Below are positions 1 through 56,904 of a DNA stretch of 64,000 bases, one piece after another. The notes beneath the pieces are model-generated. The model had not been told where the DNA came from and made no database searches. It saw only the letters and a list, made by a program, of their open reading frames with translations. A program made the translations under genes and the position numbers. The stretch is from NCBI RefSeq assembly GCF_027595985.1, contig NC_073311.1, positions 46,292,938 to 46,356,937 of the forward strand. Direction: 5' to 3'. Numbering within the stretch: the first letter of the stretch is position 1; the number at the start of each line of letters is the position of its first letter. Origin of the DNA: Sorex araneus. Taxonomy: Eukaryota > Chordata > Mammalia > Eulipotyphla > Soricidae.

Positions 1-621
1 AGCAGAACCGAAGTAATATGAAAAAATAAAAGGTATTTTTTTTACCCCTCCCTTCCCTCCCTCCTTCAGTGATGTCCGGTAGTTTTTTCCATTGCAGTTT
101 AGGAGGGTGTCAGAAATGAGAGCAAGCCTGCTGCAGATCTCCCTTCGGAAAATCGAATTGCCTCCTAAAAAAATAAAAAACAAAAAGAAACTTAGAGAAA
201 AAAAATATTTTGGCGGAAAACAAAACAAAACAACTTGAGAGTAGTAGAAGGTGGCGTGATAATGCTTGGTCTTGCTGGATGGTCATCTGTATCCGTGACG
301 TAAGAGGTCCTGGCTGGGATGTGGATTATTTTTGATGTGGTTTCTTTTCCCCAGAGACGAATGTAATTTTTCAAAAGTGCATGTGAATTTGGCTTAACGT
401 TGCTAACAAAGTATGATGGGCACAAAGTTTGTTGAATGGTTTGTAGGTTTCCACAAAATATTCCATGGGGTATTTGATTTTAGTAAAACATCTTGATGAT
501 GGCCATGGCAAGAAAACCCCAAAAACTTAGGGGTTTTTTTTTTTTTGTGGCGAGAATTTTATGTTTATTGCTAACAAAGTCAGCTGCCCCTTAAGTATGT
601 TTTATGGACAAAAGTTCTATT

Positions 622-803
622 CTGGGGGCTGGAGCGATAGCACAGCGGGTAGGGTGTTTGCCTTGCATGCGGTCGACCCGGGTTCGATTCCCAGCATCCC
701 AATATGGTGCCCTGAGCACCGCCAGAAGTGATTCCTGAGTGCAGAGCCAGGAGTAACCCCTGTGCATCACCAGGTGTGACCCAAAAAGCAAAAAAAAAAA
801 AAA
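622..803 (+). mobile_element. SOR-like tRNA SINE, full length
   Basis: It has the complete tRNA-like head with A-box TAGCACAGCGGGTAGGG and B-box GGTTCGATTCC, the body, and an A tail. A direct repeat AAAGTTCTATT flanks it (611-621 and about 804-814). The low divergence suggests a young copy. Confidence 0.9.
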
Positions 804-1181
804 AAAGTTCTATTGTGGTACCTTAACATATATGGCAAGAACATGTTACTCTGTGTGAAAATGTTTCAGCTTAGAGTGATTTGATTTACTCATCAGACTT
901 TTCTATGTACCTGTCATTTATTAAGAGCTTAAAGATAAAGCTCTGAAGTGTGGTTTGTTGGAAGAGATAAAGCTTTTGGGAGTTTTACTCCTGGAGAATG
1001 ATCATAAAGTTTTATTTCAGATCTTACTTTACTCTTCTAACAAAGCCAGATAAAATTCTCTGCGTTGCTGGGTGTTTAACCTCAGGCTTGCAAGGCAAGG
1101 TGCAAGGCAGAGGTTCTTGTTGAATATCCCCAGGGTCCCTCTTACCCTTTTAAAATCAGTTTTGCAAGTATTCATTTTCTT

Positions 1182-1361
1182 TTCTTTTTTTTTTTTTTTT
1201 TTTTTGCTTTTTGGGTCACACCCAGCGATGCACAGGGTTACTACTGGCTCATGCACTCAGGAATTGGCGGTGCTCGGGGATCATATGGGATGCTGGGAAT
1301 CGAACCCGGGTTGGCTGTGTGCAAGGCAAACGCCCTACCCGCTGTGCTATCGCTCCAGCCC
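1182..1361 (-). mobile_element. SOR-like tRNA SINE, full length
   Basis: The reversed copy starts with poly-T then GCTTTTTGGGTCACACC. A 17-bp target-site duplication CAAGTATTCATTTTCTT lies at 1165-1181 and 1362-1378. Confidence 0.9.
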
Positions 1362-1948
1362 CAAGTATTCATTTTCTTAATAGCAAGGAATTTTGGTAGC
1401 ACTGTTGGTTTTCTCTTGTCTGCTACTTTGTGAATTCCCAAAAAAGACTGAGTAATCTATTTGGAAGTTTTTCCAACATTGCGCTTAAGAACTCATTTGT
1501 TAATCGTTTACTGAGTAAGAAGTAGACATGTTCTTGGGATTATGGATTCTAATGCAGTTGTAGATTTAGATGTAGGAGTGCAAGTTTAGATGTAGGAAGA
1601 GAAGATTTCTCATCTCCTCTTTGTGTCTGGTTTTAATCAGTTTTGGGACTGTGAATCATATCTAGACTAATTGTTTTTTAAAATTGCCTAGTTTCCTCCT
1701 AAATTGAGACACGAACTTTAATGAACTGATTCACCTAAATTGGAGCATTACTTGCAAGATAAGGGGTATGGGGAACTAACTAGGACTTTGCATTAATGAA
1801 TCAGAACACATCTTAGTGTAGAATTGCCTCATTGCTAACTTAGGAGAGAACAATTTTATCTTTCGTAGGAAAGTTTGAATTCAGTTTTTTTTTACGTCAG
1901 TAAAAGAAATGAAAATAGAGTTGAATTTGCTTCCTTTGAGAATAAATA

Positions 1949-2104
1949 ATTTTTTTGGGGGGGAGCGGCATACCAGTGGTACTTGGGATTACTCCCAGCT
2001 CTTTGCGCAGGGATCACTCCTGGTGGGCTCTGGTGACATATGGGGTCCTTCGTTGTCTGCTTGCAAGGCAAACACCTTTCCTGCTGTACCGTTGCTCTGA
2101 CCTC
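1949..2104 (-). mobile_element. Old SOR-like SINE
   Basis: Diverged reverse copy with ATTACTCCCAGCTCTTTGC and TGCAAGGCAAAC still readable. Confidence 0.65.
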
Positions 2105-2439
2105 AGAATTCTTATGTATAAGATGAAAGATTTTCGTTTCATTAATTTTGATTAAAAAGCATAACTTTGTCCAGCTTATTCTAGTGACCCCGGGAGGTGG
2201 GGAAGTCTGTTAATGTAAATTTTATAAATAACAGCATAATCGTCTATGCTGGGTATTTTTTTACCAGCTTTTCTGACTCTGTTATAATTTAAAACAAGTT
2301 AGCAGCAAGTTTTGGGAACTACTTGAATAAAATTATGAAGAAACAGGCCTAAGATGATCTAAAAACACTTAAGTGTATATACACGTACACACTTGTATGT
2401 TGTAAGTGTAACACGTACACACACATATTTTATATAGTT

Positions 2440-2600
2440 TTTTTTTTTTCAGGAACGGGGGGGTTTGGGCCATACCTGGCAGTGCTGTAGTTCACTCCTG
2501 ACCCCTTGCTCAAGGGACTATGTGCGGTGTTGGGGATTGAACCTGGTGAGCCAGCTGCAAGGCAAGCAGGCGTAGAATCACCATACTGCCTCGGAAGCCC
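2440..2600 (-). mobile_element. Old SOR-like SINE
   Basis: Poly-T start, GGGCCATACCTGGCAGTGCT and GGGGATTGAACCTGG remain recognisable. Confidence 0.65.
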
Positions 2601-2970
2601 TTCAGGGTGGTTTTAGAAAGCTCTTCACTATGTATAGCAGTAAGAGTACCCTTTTGAACACTTCGTTTCAAAGAGATTTTTGTATGTGAAAAAAAATGTT
2701 TATGATAAAGCAGAATCTGAACATAATGCAAGTTATCCAGGGCATTAGGCAGATGGGTTAGAAATCCTAGATTATGGATAAATGTATCAATTTCTTTATA
2801 TTTTTTAAAGTTTGGCCTTAAGATGATCTCTCAGTATAATAGCTACGAACTGTTTTAAAGATTGCTGTATTTGGAGGGTGTTGAATTGTTTAATTTTGAA
2901 ACTTTATTTTTAAGAAGTCTAGACAGTCCAAAGTACTACAATGTTGTTTTTGCTTTCCTGTGATTTTTAA

Positions 2971-48117
<45,147 letters not shown>

Positions 48118-48530
48118 CCCTGAAGGGCAGCAGCGCCCCCGTACCGCGTCAGCGCCCCATTGCGCCACTGCCAGGGCGGCGGAGGAAGTGTTTCCTGGGA
48201 GTGTTTGGATGCTGGGACCCTTGAAAGACAGTGCTCTCAAGATAAGCCCATCCTTCTGAAGTTCTAGTGTTCAGAAGTTGAGAATGAGATTTTTTTTTCT
48301 TCTTTTTTTTTAACCTGGTATTTTTGCCTGGATTTTAGGCTGGAAATGATGTGCCTACAGTTACTCGCAGTGAAATTGTGAAGTTGTGGCAAATCCAAAT
48401 CCCTAAACTGCCACCTCAAATTGCTTGTGGTCTTGTGAATGTTTGTAATTTGTGTTTAATAGGTCTTGGATCCATATTTGTCTCTGTCATTGGAAATTCA
48501 ATGCATATACTGTGTACAGCTAGTAAATAC

Positions 48531-48567
48531 TTTTTTTTTTTTTTTTTTACTTTTGGCGGTGCTGGGC
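48531..48567 (-). mobile_element. 37-bp remnant of a truncated SINE in the 3' UTR
   Basis: T18 then ACTTTTGGCGGTGCTGGGC, flanked by AGTAAATAC at 48522-48530 and 48568-48576. The core looks like SOR-type tail and body sequence. Confidence 0.6.
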
Positions 48568-49075
48568 AGTAAATACATTTTAAACAAAAAGGAATTGAGC
48601 CTGAAATTCATGAGGCTTACATATCAATATTCTTATAAAAGGAATCTGTATGAAGATGGTTTTGATACTAGAGGCGAGACACGCGTCTGTTATGTACCTT
48701 TATAGACAGTGTACGCTGATTCTCTGTTAATCTCATGTGACTTACATAAGCTGCTGATGTCTTTGACGAGACATTTATAACTAGTTTACATTGCTTTGAA
48801 ACATTAACCTCCAGCAACTGCTTTCAGTGTCAGGCTTAACACGCAATAGGAAAGAGAACTCAAAGCCATAGAGTCGTGTGAAGAGTCCCCTTTTGGTTGA
48901 AGGCACTATATATGATATCAGAGGAAATGGGATGAATTATTATTTCTACATCTAAACTCAGGTTTTCTTCTACATTAGGTTGAATTGAAATCCTGGTGAT
49001 AATTTGAATAGACCTTTTTCTTTAAACCAAGTATAATCTAAGACATCAGATAAGCACTGTGCAGGCTTAAAAAAA

Positions 49076-49141
49076 ACTATATATATGTATATATATATAT
49101 ACACATATACATATGTATATATATACATATATATATATATC
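49076..49141. repeat. (TA)n/(CATA)n tract in the 3' UTR
   Basis: An alternating TATATA, TACACATATAC and ATATAT tract, largely self-complementary. Confidence 0.88.
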
Positions 49142-49963
49142 TCTACCACTGTGAGAATGAAGTTCTATTAGATCAGTTACTGATTTCAAAAGTACAGAGA
49201 GATTTTTGAGTAGTTCAGTTCCTGGTAAGCTACCAGCTTTATTTTTGTAAAGGTTCTGTCACTTCATAGTTAACGGTTCATGAAGTCCTGTGTAGTCTGT
49301 AGTGTCTCCAGTGATGCCTTTTCAGCGAAGGAGAGGAAGTGAGTCTAACCTGACACGCATTGCTAACGCCCTTTGGGGAGGACTTGGTTACTCCAGTTGC
49401 TATTGTCTACTGAGAATCTACCTGGGTAAGTCTCCCAAATCACCCTGACATTGCTGCCGGGGCCCCAGCCCTGCAGCAGGAGACCAGTGACCCCGTCTGA
49501 CGTCACTGTGGCCAGAGACGCTTTCCCACCCCGGGAGAAACACTTCTGTTTGAAGTCAGAAGAAACAGAACTAGGTAGGAAATGTCTCTTGTGTATTATG
49601 TAGACATGGCTCAACTGAATTACGAACACCCGTGGAGTAAGGTTTGTAGTATTTGTAATTCATTCTGACTGTAGAAATGGCCCTAAAGCATGCTGCATTA
49701 ATTCATAATTTATATTTTCATTGCTATAAATCTTCATATTAATGTTCTTGGATTTGATTGTGTCGAATTTTGTCACCATTTCATAGAAGTTGTTTTTCTT
49801 TTGACTTCCTTAAAAATTTCATCTCTCAATAGGGATCAAAATGTAATTTGAAAATCAGATGTTTCTGTTTATTAGCCCCACGTGTCAGTTATTTTATCTC
49901 CACATGGATGGAATTCTCATTCTCAAGAAGAAAGTGACAGATTATTATTTTGCTTTTAATTCA

Positions 49964-49969
49964 AATAAA
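49964..49969 (+). terminator. WASHC4: Polyadenylation signal AATAAA (WASHC4)
   Basis: A canonical hexamer in TCAAATAAAGTTATCG. It is the first AATAAA at a plausible 3' UTR distance, so I choose it over those at 50351 and 50362. Confidence 0.6.
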
Positions 49970-49990
49970 GTTATCGTAGTCTGAATAATG

Positions 49991-50945
49991 ATAGCAAATC
50001 GATACATTTGAAATATAAAAATCTCTAAAAAGATTACACCTATTTAAAGCTCTTAAATAACAGGATAATAGGGCTTGAGTGTATTTATACCTAACTTAAT
50101 AGACACATTTGAATGATGGTTTTCCTTGATAACATGTTAATGTTAACATTTTAATTTTTTTCACAATACTGTAATTTAAAATTAGTGAGCATCTTTTGAA
50201 AATTCACAGAAAGCTTAATAATGTGCAAATTCTCAGGAATTAAAGAGTAATCATAACATTGTTCTAATTACATTTTGTAAGAGATGGAAACTTTGTTATT
50301 GACTTGAGTGGGGCTTCCCGGGCCCCAGTTCTAAAGAATACACTATATATAATAAAACGTTAATAAATATAATTTCAAAATATACTTCCCCTGGATGTTT
50401 ATGTTCAAAATAGAATGTCTTCAAACCAGCAGTCTGAGTAGTAGCTCTTTTTGAGTTCCCCTTAATCTCATAAGATATATGGACTGCGTCTTTGAAAAGA
50501 TTTCTGGCTATTTAGGCCAGAAATTTCAAGTTGGTATTTGGCTCCTCTCCATGTGTTCCAAGTGAAGAACTTTTTTTTTTTAAGGATCATTTTTAATATC
50601 TCTTTTCACTAAAATTTAAAGAATGCACCAAGACTTCATTGTAAATCTTAATCCCGAGAAGGGATCATTAGTTCACAGTACAGAGTATTAGAAATAACTG
50701 GTGTCACTTGCAAACATGAACTGAACTGAGACAATAAATATCAGTCTTTTAAATGCTGCTCTGGAGATGAGAGACAAGCCTTTTGTAGACGATACTAGAG
50801 AAATTGTTTGGGTAAGATCAAGGCGAGTGTTAAATCTGTAAGATTGTGGGAATGATGAGAAAACTGTCACACAGTTTTATCATGATACGCTTTTATTCTG
50901 GATATGTCAAAGGTGAAAGGAAATCGTGGTGGTGCCAGGAGTCAG

Positions 50946-50947
<2 letters not shown>
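49991..50947. other. Intergenic, no recognised element
   Basis: AT-rich sequence without SINEs. It contains AATAAA motifs at 50351 and 50362, so part could be an extended WASHC4 3' UTR. Confidence 0.5.

Positions 50948-51017
<70 letters not shown>
50948..51017. repeat. (GT)n microsatellite
   Basis: About 35 uninterrupted GT units, the longest simple array in the window. A GC-rich SINE-like patch follows to about 51,130. Confidence 0.95.
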
Positions 51018-51025
<8 letters not shown>

Positions 51026-51420
51026 GGGGAGCGGACAGTGGGATTGCACTCATGACCCTACGCTCACGGGGCTGGTTCTCAGCCCGGGTGCTGCTCTCGG
51101 GGCCCAAGTTTTGTTTTTGTCTGGAGACACGCACAAAGCGGTTAGGAGCGTCGACTGAAAGCCAGAGTGTGATTTGAATCCTGACTAGGTGCTTACCAGC
51201 AGATTCACATCATACTTCATTTCCTCACACAAAATTTAATAAAAATAGTGTCTTTGTAGTGCATAGTGTTTGAAGATTGAATTAATTTCTGTAAGGCACT
51301 TGATATGTTGAGAAGTTGTAAACTGCTTATTGTTCATATTATATACTTAGAAATGTACTTCCCACATTAGTTGCTACTGAAACTGATCCAAAGGAGATCT
51401 CATAAGAACAGTTCCATTGT

Positions 51421-51592
51421 AGGGGCTGGAGCTATAGCACAGCGGGTAGGGCGTTTGCCTTGCACACAGCCAACCTGGTTTCGATTCCCAGCATCCTATA
51501 TAGTCCCCTGAGCACTCCAGGAGTAATTTCTGAATGCAGAGCCAGGAGTAACTCCTGAGCATCGCCGGGGAGTGACCCAAAAAGCCAAAATA
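51421..51592 (+). mobile_element. SOR-like SINE
   Basis: GGGGCTGGAGCTATAGCACA through GAGTGACCCAAAAAGCC. Confidence 0.87.
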
Positions 51593-51835
51593 AACTTTCC
51601 TGTTGGTGTTTTAAGTAACAAACATTGTGTTAGCTTTAGGTCCTTAACACAGTGAGTTGATACCTGTATGTTCAGGGAAATGATTACTGGAATACCCTTA
51701 ACATCTGTTGCCAAAGTAATAACTTCTCTTTGTGGTAATAACTTAAGTTCTACTTACAGCAATTTTCAAATATAAGAAGGTTTTATCAGAAGGTTTTCTT
51801 ACATCTCAGGACTTAGTACATGACTGAAAGTTTAT

Positions 51836-52079
51836 ACTGTCACTGTCGTCCTGTTGCTCATCGATTTGTTCGAGCAGGCACCAGTAACGTCTCTAATTGA
51901 GAGACTTATTGTTACTGTTTTTGGCATATCCAATACGCACGGGTAGCTTGCCAGGCTCTGCCGAGCGGGCTCGATACTCTCGGTAGCTTGCCGGGCTCTC
52001 TGAGATGGGCGGAGGAATCGAACTCGGGTTGGCCACGTGAAAGGCGAGCATCCAACCACTGTGCTATCGCTCCAGCCCT
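51836..52079 (-). mobile_element. Type B SINE, short form, full length
   Basis: GGCACCAGTAACGTCTCTAA, TTGTTACTGTTTTTGGCATA and a complete reverse head GTGCTATCGCTCCAGCCC. Confidence 0.88.
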
Positions 52080-52383
52080 AACCCATTTCAGTCAGCCAGC
52101 CCAATCTCTTTTTTTGTATGAGTGTTTTTGTTTGTTTGTTTTCTAAGATTCTACATATAAAGAAGATCATACAGTGTCTGTGTCTTATTTTACAACACAC
52201 AATGCCTTCAAGGTCCATCTGTGGTGCAGCAGATGGCAAGATTTCCTTCTTTCTGGCCAAATAAGATTCCATTGTGTGTATATGTACACACAGTGTACAT
52301 CTGCTGATAAACAGGTAGGGTGCTTCGTACCGTGGCTACTGTAACAGTGCTGTAGTGAACGCAGGAGTGTATGTTTTATATAT

Positions 52384-52555
52384 ACGGGGGTGGGAGTGGG
52401 GGGCCACACTTGGCAATGCTGCGGACAGCTCCCGGCTCTTGTGCTACTCCAAGTTGTGCTGGGGGTTGGGACTGGGGTGGGAAGCTGGTTCCTGGGCTTG
52501 GGACTGGGGCCAGCGGCCTGCCTTGCGTGACCGCCTGTCCAGCCCCAGGGGTGCA
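52384..52555 (-). mobile_element. Old SINE inside L1
   Basis: GGGGGGCCACACTTGGCAAT and GACCGCCTGTCCAGCCCC. Confidence 0.6.
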
Positions 52556-52789
52556 GATACCTTTTTGAGAATATCTGATTTCCTCTGAAAAATATCCAAA
52601 AGAGATTGCTGGATTTTTTTGCTAGATATATTTTTCATGTTATGTGAAACTCTCGTACTTTTTTGCATAGTGAGGTCTTTTGTAGTTCTCATACAAATTT
52701 TTGGACTTCTATTTCTGTAAAACTTTGCATGGAATTTTAATAGGGATAATTGCCCTGAATTTGTAGATTGCTAGGGTGGTATGGTACAT

Positions 52790-53043
52790 TAGCACTGTAC
52801 TGTGGCACTGTCGTCCCATTGTTCATTGATTTGCTTGAGCGGGCACCAGTAACGTCTCCATTGTGAGATTTGTTGTTACTGTTTTTGGCATATCGAATAT
52901 GCCACAGGGAGCTTGCCAGGCTCTGCCGTGCGGGTGGGATACTCTTGGTAGCTTGCTGGGCTCTCCGAGAGGGACAGAGGAATGGAAACTGGGTAGACCC
53001 TGTGCAAAGCAATGACCTACCCACTGTGTTATCGCTCCAGTCC
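52790..53043 (-). mobile_element. Type B SINE inside L1 ORF2 remnant
   Basis: GGCACCAGTAACGTCTCCAT, TTTTTGGCATATCGAATATG and head GTGTTATCGCTCCAGTCC. Its flanks share an ATGGTA-ATTA motif. Confidence 0.85.
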
Positions 53044-53081
53044 ATGGTATATTAAAAATACTAAAATACAAAAATAGTATG

Positions 53082-53189
53082 TTTGAAGAAAGAAAAATAA
53101 GGCCTCATGCTTTGCTTGCATCCCAGGACAACTGGTTCTAACCCTCATGGCTCTCAGACACTGTTGGGGTGCTCCACACCCCAAATAAA
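53082..53189. repeat. 108-bp duplicated block, copy 1
   Basis: Starts TTTGAAGAAAG and ends CCCCAAATAAA. It matches 53921-54028 at all but three positions. Confidence 0.92.
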
Positions 53190-53920
53190 TTTAGGAGCAG
53201 AGATTTTTCTCCATTTATTTATGCTGTTTTCAGTTGATCAATGTCTGTTGTTTTTAGTGTACAGGACCTTTATCTTCTGAGTTAAATTTATTCCTAGGTT
53301 TTTTGTTTTGTTTTGTTTTTTTGCTGCACTTGTGAAATTATGTTCTTAACTTTCCTTAGTCCTGTTTGGAAATGCAACTGATTTTTGCATGTTAGCGTTT
53401 TTGTGTCCTGAAACTTTGCTGAATTTTTTCCATTAGATCAAACAGGTGTTTTTTTTTTTTTTCTTATTTTTAATACAGAATCTTAAGGGTTGCCTGTGGA
53501 TAAAACCATTTCATTTATGGATAGTTTTGTTTCTTCCTGATTTGGATGCTTTTAGTTTTTCTTACCTATATATTCTGGCAAGGACTTTGGGGGTTAGGCT
53601 GGGTAAGTGACGAGCGTGGGCGCCCTTCTTCCCATTTTTAGAGGAAAAGACCTTTCAGCTACTCCCTGTTGAGCGTGATGTTGGCTGAGGGTTTGTCATA
53701 CGCGCGTCTTCCCATCGAGGGAAGAACAGCTCCTTGTTAGCGGCTGAGGAAGAAGCAGCCAGCACGAGGGTCCTAACCCTCCCTCTGCGCGTCCACCGAC
53801 GTGCCCCGCACCTGTACTTTGAGTGCTTCCCGACGTTAGTGATATGCTGCAGTCAGGAAAGGGCAGCGTCTAGAAACTTAGCGAAGTTTAGAAATACGGA
53901 ACTGTGTGTGTGCACGCAGC

Positions 53921-54028
53921 TTTGAAGAAAGGAAAATAAGGCCTCATGCTTTGCTTGCGTCCCAGGACAACTGGTTCTAACCCTCATGGCTCTCAGACAC
54001 TGTTGGGGTGCTCCACACCCCAGATAAA
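53921..54028. repeat. 108-bp duplicated block, copy 2
   Basis: Same length as copy 1, 839 bp downstream and in the same orientation. Shared core AACCCTCATGGCTCTCAGAC. Confidence 0.92.
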
Positions 54029-54136
54029 ACACGGGCAGCAACTAGGTTAAAATGCACCAGCCTTCGGACCCTCGTGGTTCTGTCTGAGGAAACCACGGTG
54101 CAGGTTGTTGGTAGTTAAACATGCTTCGATGTTTTG

Positions 54137-54380
54137 GGGGCTGGAGCGATAGCACAGCAGGTAGGGCGTTCGACTTTCACACAGCCGACCCGAGTTCGAT
54201 TCCTCCGCCCCTCTCTGAGAGCCCAGCAAGCTACCGAGAGTATCGTGCCCACACAGCAGAGCCTGGCAAGCTACCCGTGCGTATTGGATATGCCAAAAAC
54301 AGTTACAATAAGTCTCTCAATGAGAGATGTTACTGGTGCCCGCTCGAACAAATCGATGAACAACGGGATGACAGTGAATG
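54137..54380 (+). mobile_element. Type B SINE, short form, full length
   Basis: GGGGGCTGGAGCGATAGCAC, CTGGCAAGCTACCCGTGCG and GTTACTGGTGCCCGCTCGAA. Confidence 0.88.
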
Positions 54381-54399
54381 TTACACCAACTATTTTCTG

Positions 54400-55060
54400 A
54401 ATGTCATTTTGCATGTGTGACATTTGCACTTACATAGATCTATTATTATTTATAAATTCATACGTGGATTTACACATGCTGATGATGTGACTCACTCTTT
54501 AGGAGATTTCTGTGACTGTCAGAGGCTGTAGCTGACTTGGTTTGACCTTTCTAGTTTTCTGGTGATTTCTGAAGAGGTCCAGTTCCTGGGGGCGCCCTCT
54601 GGAGTGCTGCCACCTCACTCACTGCTGCCTCCTGCTGGCTTCTCCAGGCACATGCCCGGAAGTGAGACGGCCGAGTGTGCAACGGGTGCCCAGATAGACC
54701 GCAGACCGCTGCCCTTCTGCAGAGGGCATCAGCGCCCACTGTGCCCTCCCCCCTGCAGAGGAAATCTGGCTGCTCCGTGCAGGGCCCCAGGTGGGCTCAC
54801 TGGCGTCTCCTTCATGACCAGGAGGGGGAGAGTTTTGTTGGGCAAACCCCCTGGGCTGGCGGGGGTTGGGGGGGACCTATGGGCTCTATTCCTCATTCTA
54901 GGAAACGCTTTTGTGACTTTTTCTGGTTTTTTAATTTATCTTTTTCTCACTAATTCTTACTGACACTTTCCGATTCATATTGATTGGTTCTGTGTGCTTG
55001 CCAGTATGTTAACTTAGTGCTTTCGCTCAGTACTTTTGGGTGTAGCTTTAACACAGTCAG
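54400..55060. other. Intergenic, no recognised element
   Basis: Mixed AT-rich and GC-rich sequence, with no coding match and no clear repeat. Confidence 0.45.
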
Positions 55061-55061
55061 T

Positions 55062-55275
55062 CCTCTTTGGGGGGAGGGGTCTTGAATGGTGTGCAGAGTC
55101 CCGGGGGGTCCCGCTGGGGATGCTCGCCAACAGGCCCAGGACCCACAGCTGCTGCTCAGGCCCTGTGTCCCCATGTTGCTTGGGGGTCTCCAGGGCTGCC
55201 TTGGTGATGCGAGGGAGACCCTGTGCTATCAGGAATGGAACCTGGGCCGGGTGCCTGCTGGGCTTGTGTCCTCAC
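55062..55275 (-). mobile_element. Old SINE-like region
   Basis: GGGGTCCCGCTGGGGATGCT and GGAATGGAACCTGGGCCGGG. Confidence 0.4.
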
Positions 55276-55639
55276 GGCTGTCCCCGCCCCCAGCTGTTCA
55301 GTCTCGGACCGTTTGCAGACCTAAGCCACACATTGCTTCACAGTGCTTCAAACATTAGCTCGCTGCCTAATCGTGTTCATGACTTGAGAGTCTTCCGCTC
55401 TAAATGACTCCAGGCAAGGAAAAGAACCCAGGACTGGATCTTCCTCTTGGAGCACTTTCTATGATTGAACCTGGTATGCTCTGTAATCTTGGACCAGCTT
55501 AACCCCTTCCCTGATGATAGACACACAGGAGTGGATTCTTCCAACAGGACCTATAACATTAACCTAATTTTTGTGCTGCAGAGGATGTTAATAACCCACC
55601 ATCTTAAAAAAAAAAAAAAAAAGAGGAACACCTTCTGAA

Positions 55640-55762
55640 AGTTTTGTGTGGGTTGGGCTCTACCCAGTTCTGCTCCTGAGATCAGGTGGGGCCAGGGATC
55701 AAGCCAGGGTCGGCCGCGTGCAAGGGGCGCTCCTTAGCTCTTGTATTTGCTCCCTGACCCAG
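55640..55762 (-). mobile_element. Old SINE
   Basis: GGGGCCAGGGATCAAGCCAG and GGTCGGCCGCGTGCAAGG, the reverse head. Confidence 0.6.
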
Positions 55763-55909
55763 AAGTGTTTTTTGTTTGTTTTTGGATAGTATGTCCTGTT
55801 TGTATTGTGTTTGGTAGCTATAGAACTGGCTTTAATTTTCTTCCAGGGATATTCTAGAAAATAACCACCGAAAAGCAAAAGAAATAAATAGTTAACAGTT
55901 TTTATTTGC

Positions 55910-56904
55910 TAGCATTGGTTGCTAGGTTAATTTATTACAAAGACAGTGATACTCTGTCTAACACGGTTATAATTAAACACACGGTAACCAATTCAAGCTC
56001 ATTATACTTGGTTCGTAGGAGCGAGTGGGATGTGTAAAGGGTGGGCTTGGAAGAACTCCGTACCAAGCCCCCCCGGCCAGCTGTACTTTGGGTATGTTTT
56101 GAAGTTCATTGGTCCCTTCCTCCAGGAGTCTGGCTCAGGAGAAACAGGAACTGAAGGAGCTGCACCCGGCCGTGCACCGTGATTCGCCACCGAGAATAGT
56201 TAATATCTAAGAGGCCCGGGCGCTGCGTGCTGGCTCATTGAGGGGCGCCCGTGCAGAATTACACGCCCCCCCGGGGTACTCATCTGCTAAGTCTCTTTAT
56301 TGCGTGAGGCCTGGAGTCCCCATGCAAACGAGAACATCTGGGCCTCCGCGCAAGGCTCACTCCCTGACTGCACACGTTAATAACATGCTGTTAGGTCCAA
56401 TTAGGAGACACGCTGGAGTATAAATAGTTTCCAGAACGACAGGCACTTAAAGCTCATTAGGTAAAAAATACAAAAATAGATTATATTAATAGGAAATATT
56501 TAGTGTTTTTTTTTTTTTATCAAATTACAAATCTAGGCTGCTGTCATTTTTGCAAAAGGATGACGGGTGCGGGAAGGAGAGCGGGCATCCCGATAAAGTG
56601 AACAATGCGTTATTGGTCTGTGTTGCTGTTCGTGACCAGTTTCATCCTGAGCCCGGACCGGCGTGGTCTAAGGAAAAGGACTTACCAACAGAGCACCTAA
56701 AAGAACATTGGAGATGGGGAGGGGTGCGGTCAGCCGTCTCTGCCTCTCCCTCCGAGGGGCAGGGTGGAGGGGCGGAGCGTGTGTTCCACAAGCGACTGTC
56801 AGCAGTCTGAGGGCGGGGTGTGGGCCTGTGTGTCAGAGAAGTTGGAAACCCTTCAGGAGGCGGCTCGCCTTCCTGGGTGCGCTTCCCCCGGGGCGCCAGA
56901 GAGT
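55910..56904 (-). other. APPL2: APPL2 3' UTR (probable)
   Basis: About 1 kb of repeat-free sequence follows the stop on the minus strand, unlike the repeat-dense DNA around it. Minus-strand AATAAA hexamers lie at 56296-56301, 55931-55936 and 55901-55906. The true end is not decided by sequence alone. Confidence 0.55.
55931..55936 (-). terminator. APPL2: Candidate polyadenylation signal for APPL2
   Basis: TTTATT on the plus strand, AATAAA on the minus strand. Competing hexamers lie at 55901-55906 and 56296-56301. Confidence 0.4.

Larger units (their letters stand above)
48118..49990 (+). other. WASHC4: WASHC4 3' UTR (probable)
   Basis: Non-coding sequence after the stop, with few repeats. 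An AATAAA at 49964-49969 gives a 3' UTR of about 1.87 kb, similar to my recollection of the human transcript. It contains a 37-bp truncated SINE at 48531-48567 and a TATA/TACA dinucleotide tract at about 49076-49141. Downstream AATAAA motifs at 50351 and 50362 could mark a longer isoform. Confidence 0.75.
52140..53730 (-). mobile_element. L1 fragment (3' UTR into ORF2), antisense, interrupted
   Basis: Ordered antisense L1 blocks are visible: GATTCCATTGTGTGTATATG (3' UTR), GAATTTGTAGATTGCTAGGG, TAAATTTATTCCTAGG and GATTTGGATGCTTTTAGTTT (ORF2). SINEs interrupt it at 52,384-52,555 and 52,790-53,043. It carries many stops and indels. Confidence 0.75.

Noticed and set aside
1..610. A promoter or exon 1 of WASHC4 at the left edge
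   Set aside because: The start is AT-rich with no CpG cluster. I found no MAVETL-type coding sequence, so exon 1 must be upstream.
622..803. tRNA gene candidates (A and B boxes)
   Set aside because: The boxes belong to SINE heads. No full cloverleaf can be drawn and the sequence continues into a SINE body and A tail. The same applies to all other copies.
52140..53730. A possible functional L1 ORF2
   Set aside because: It is antisense, interrupted by SINEs, and full of stops and indels.
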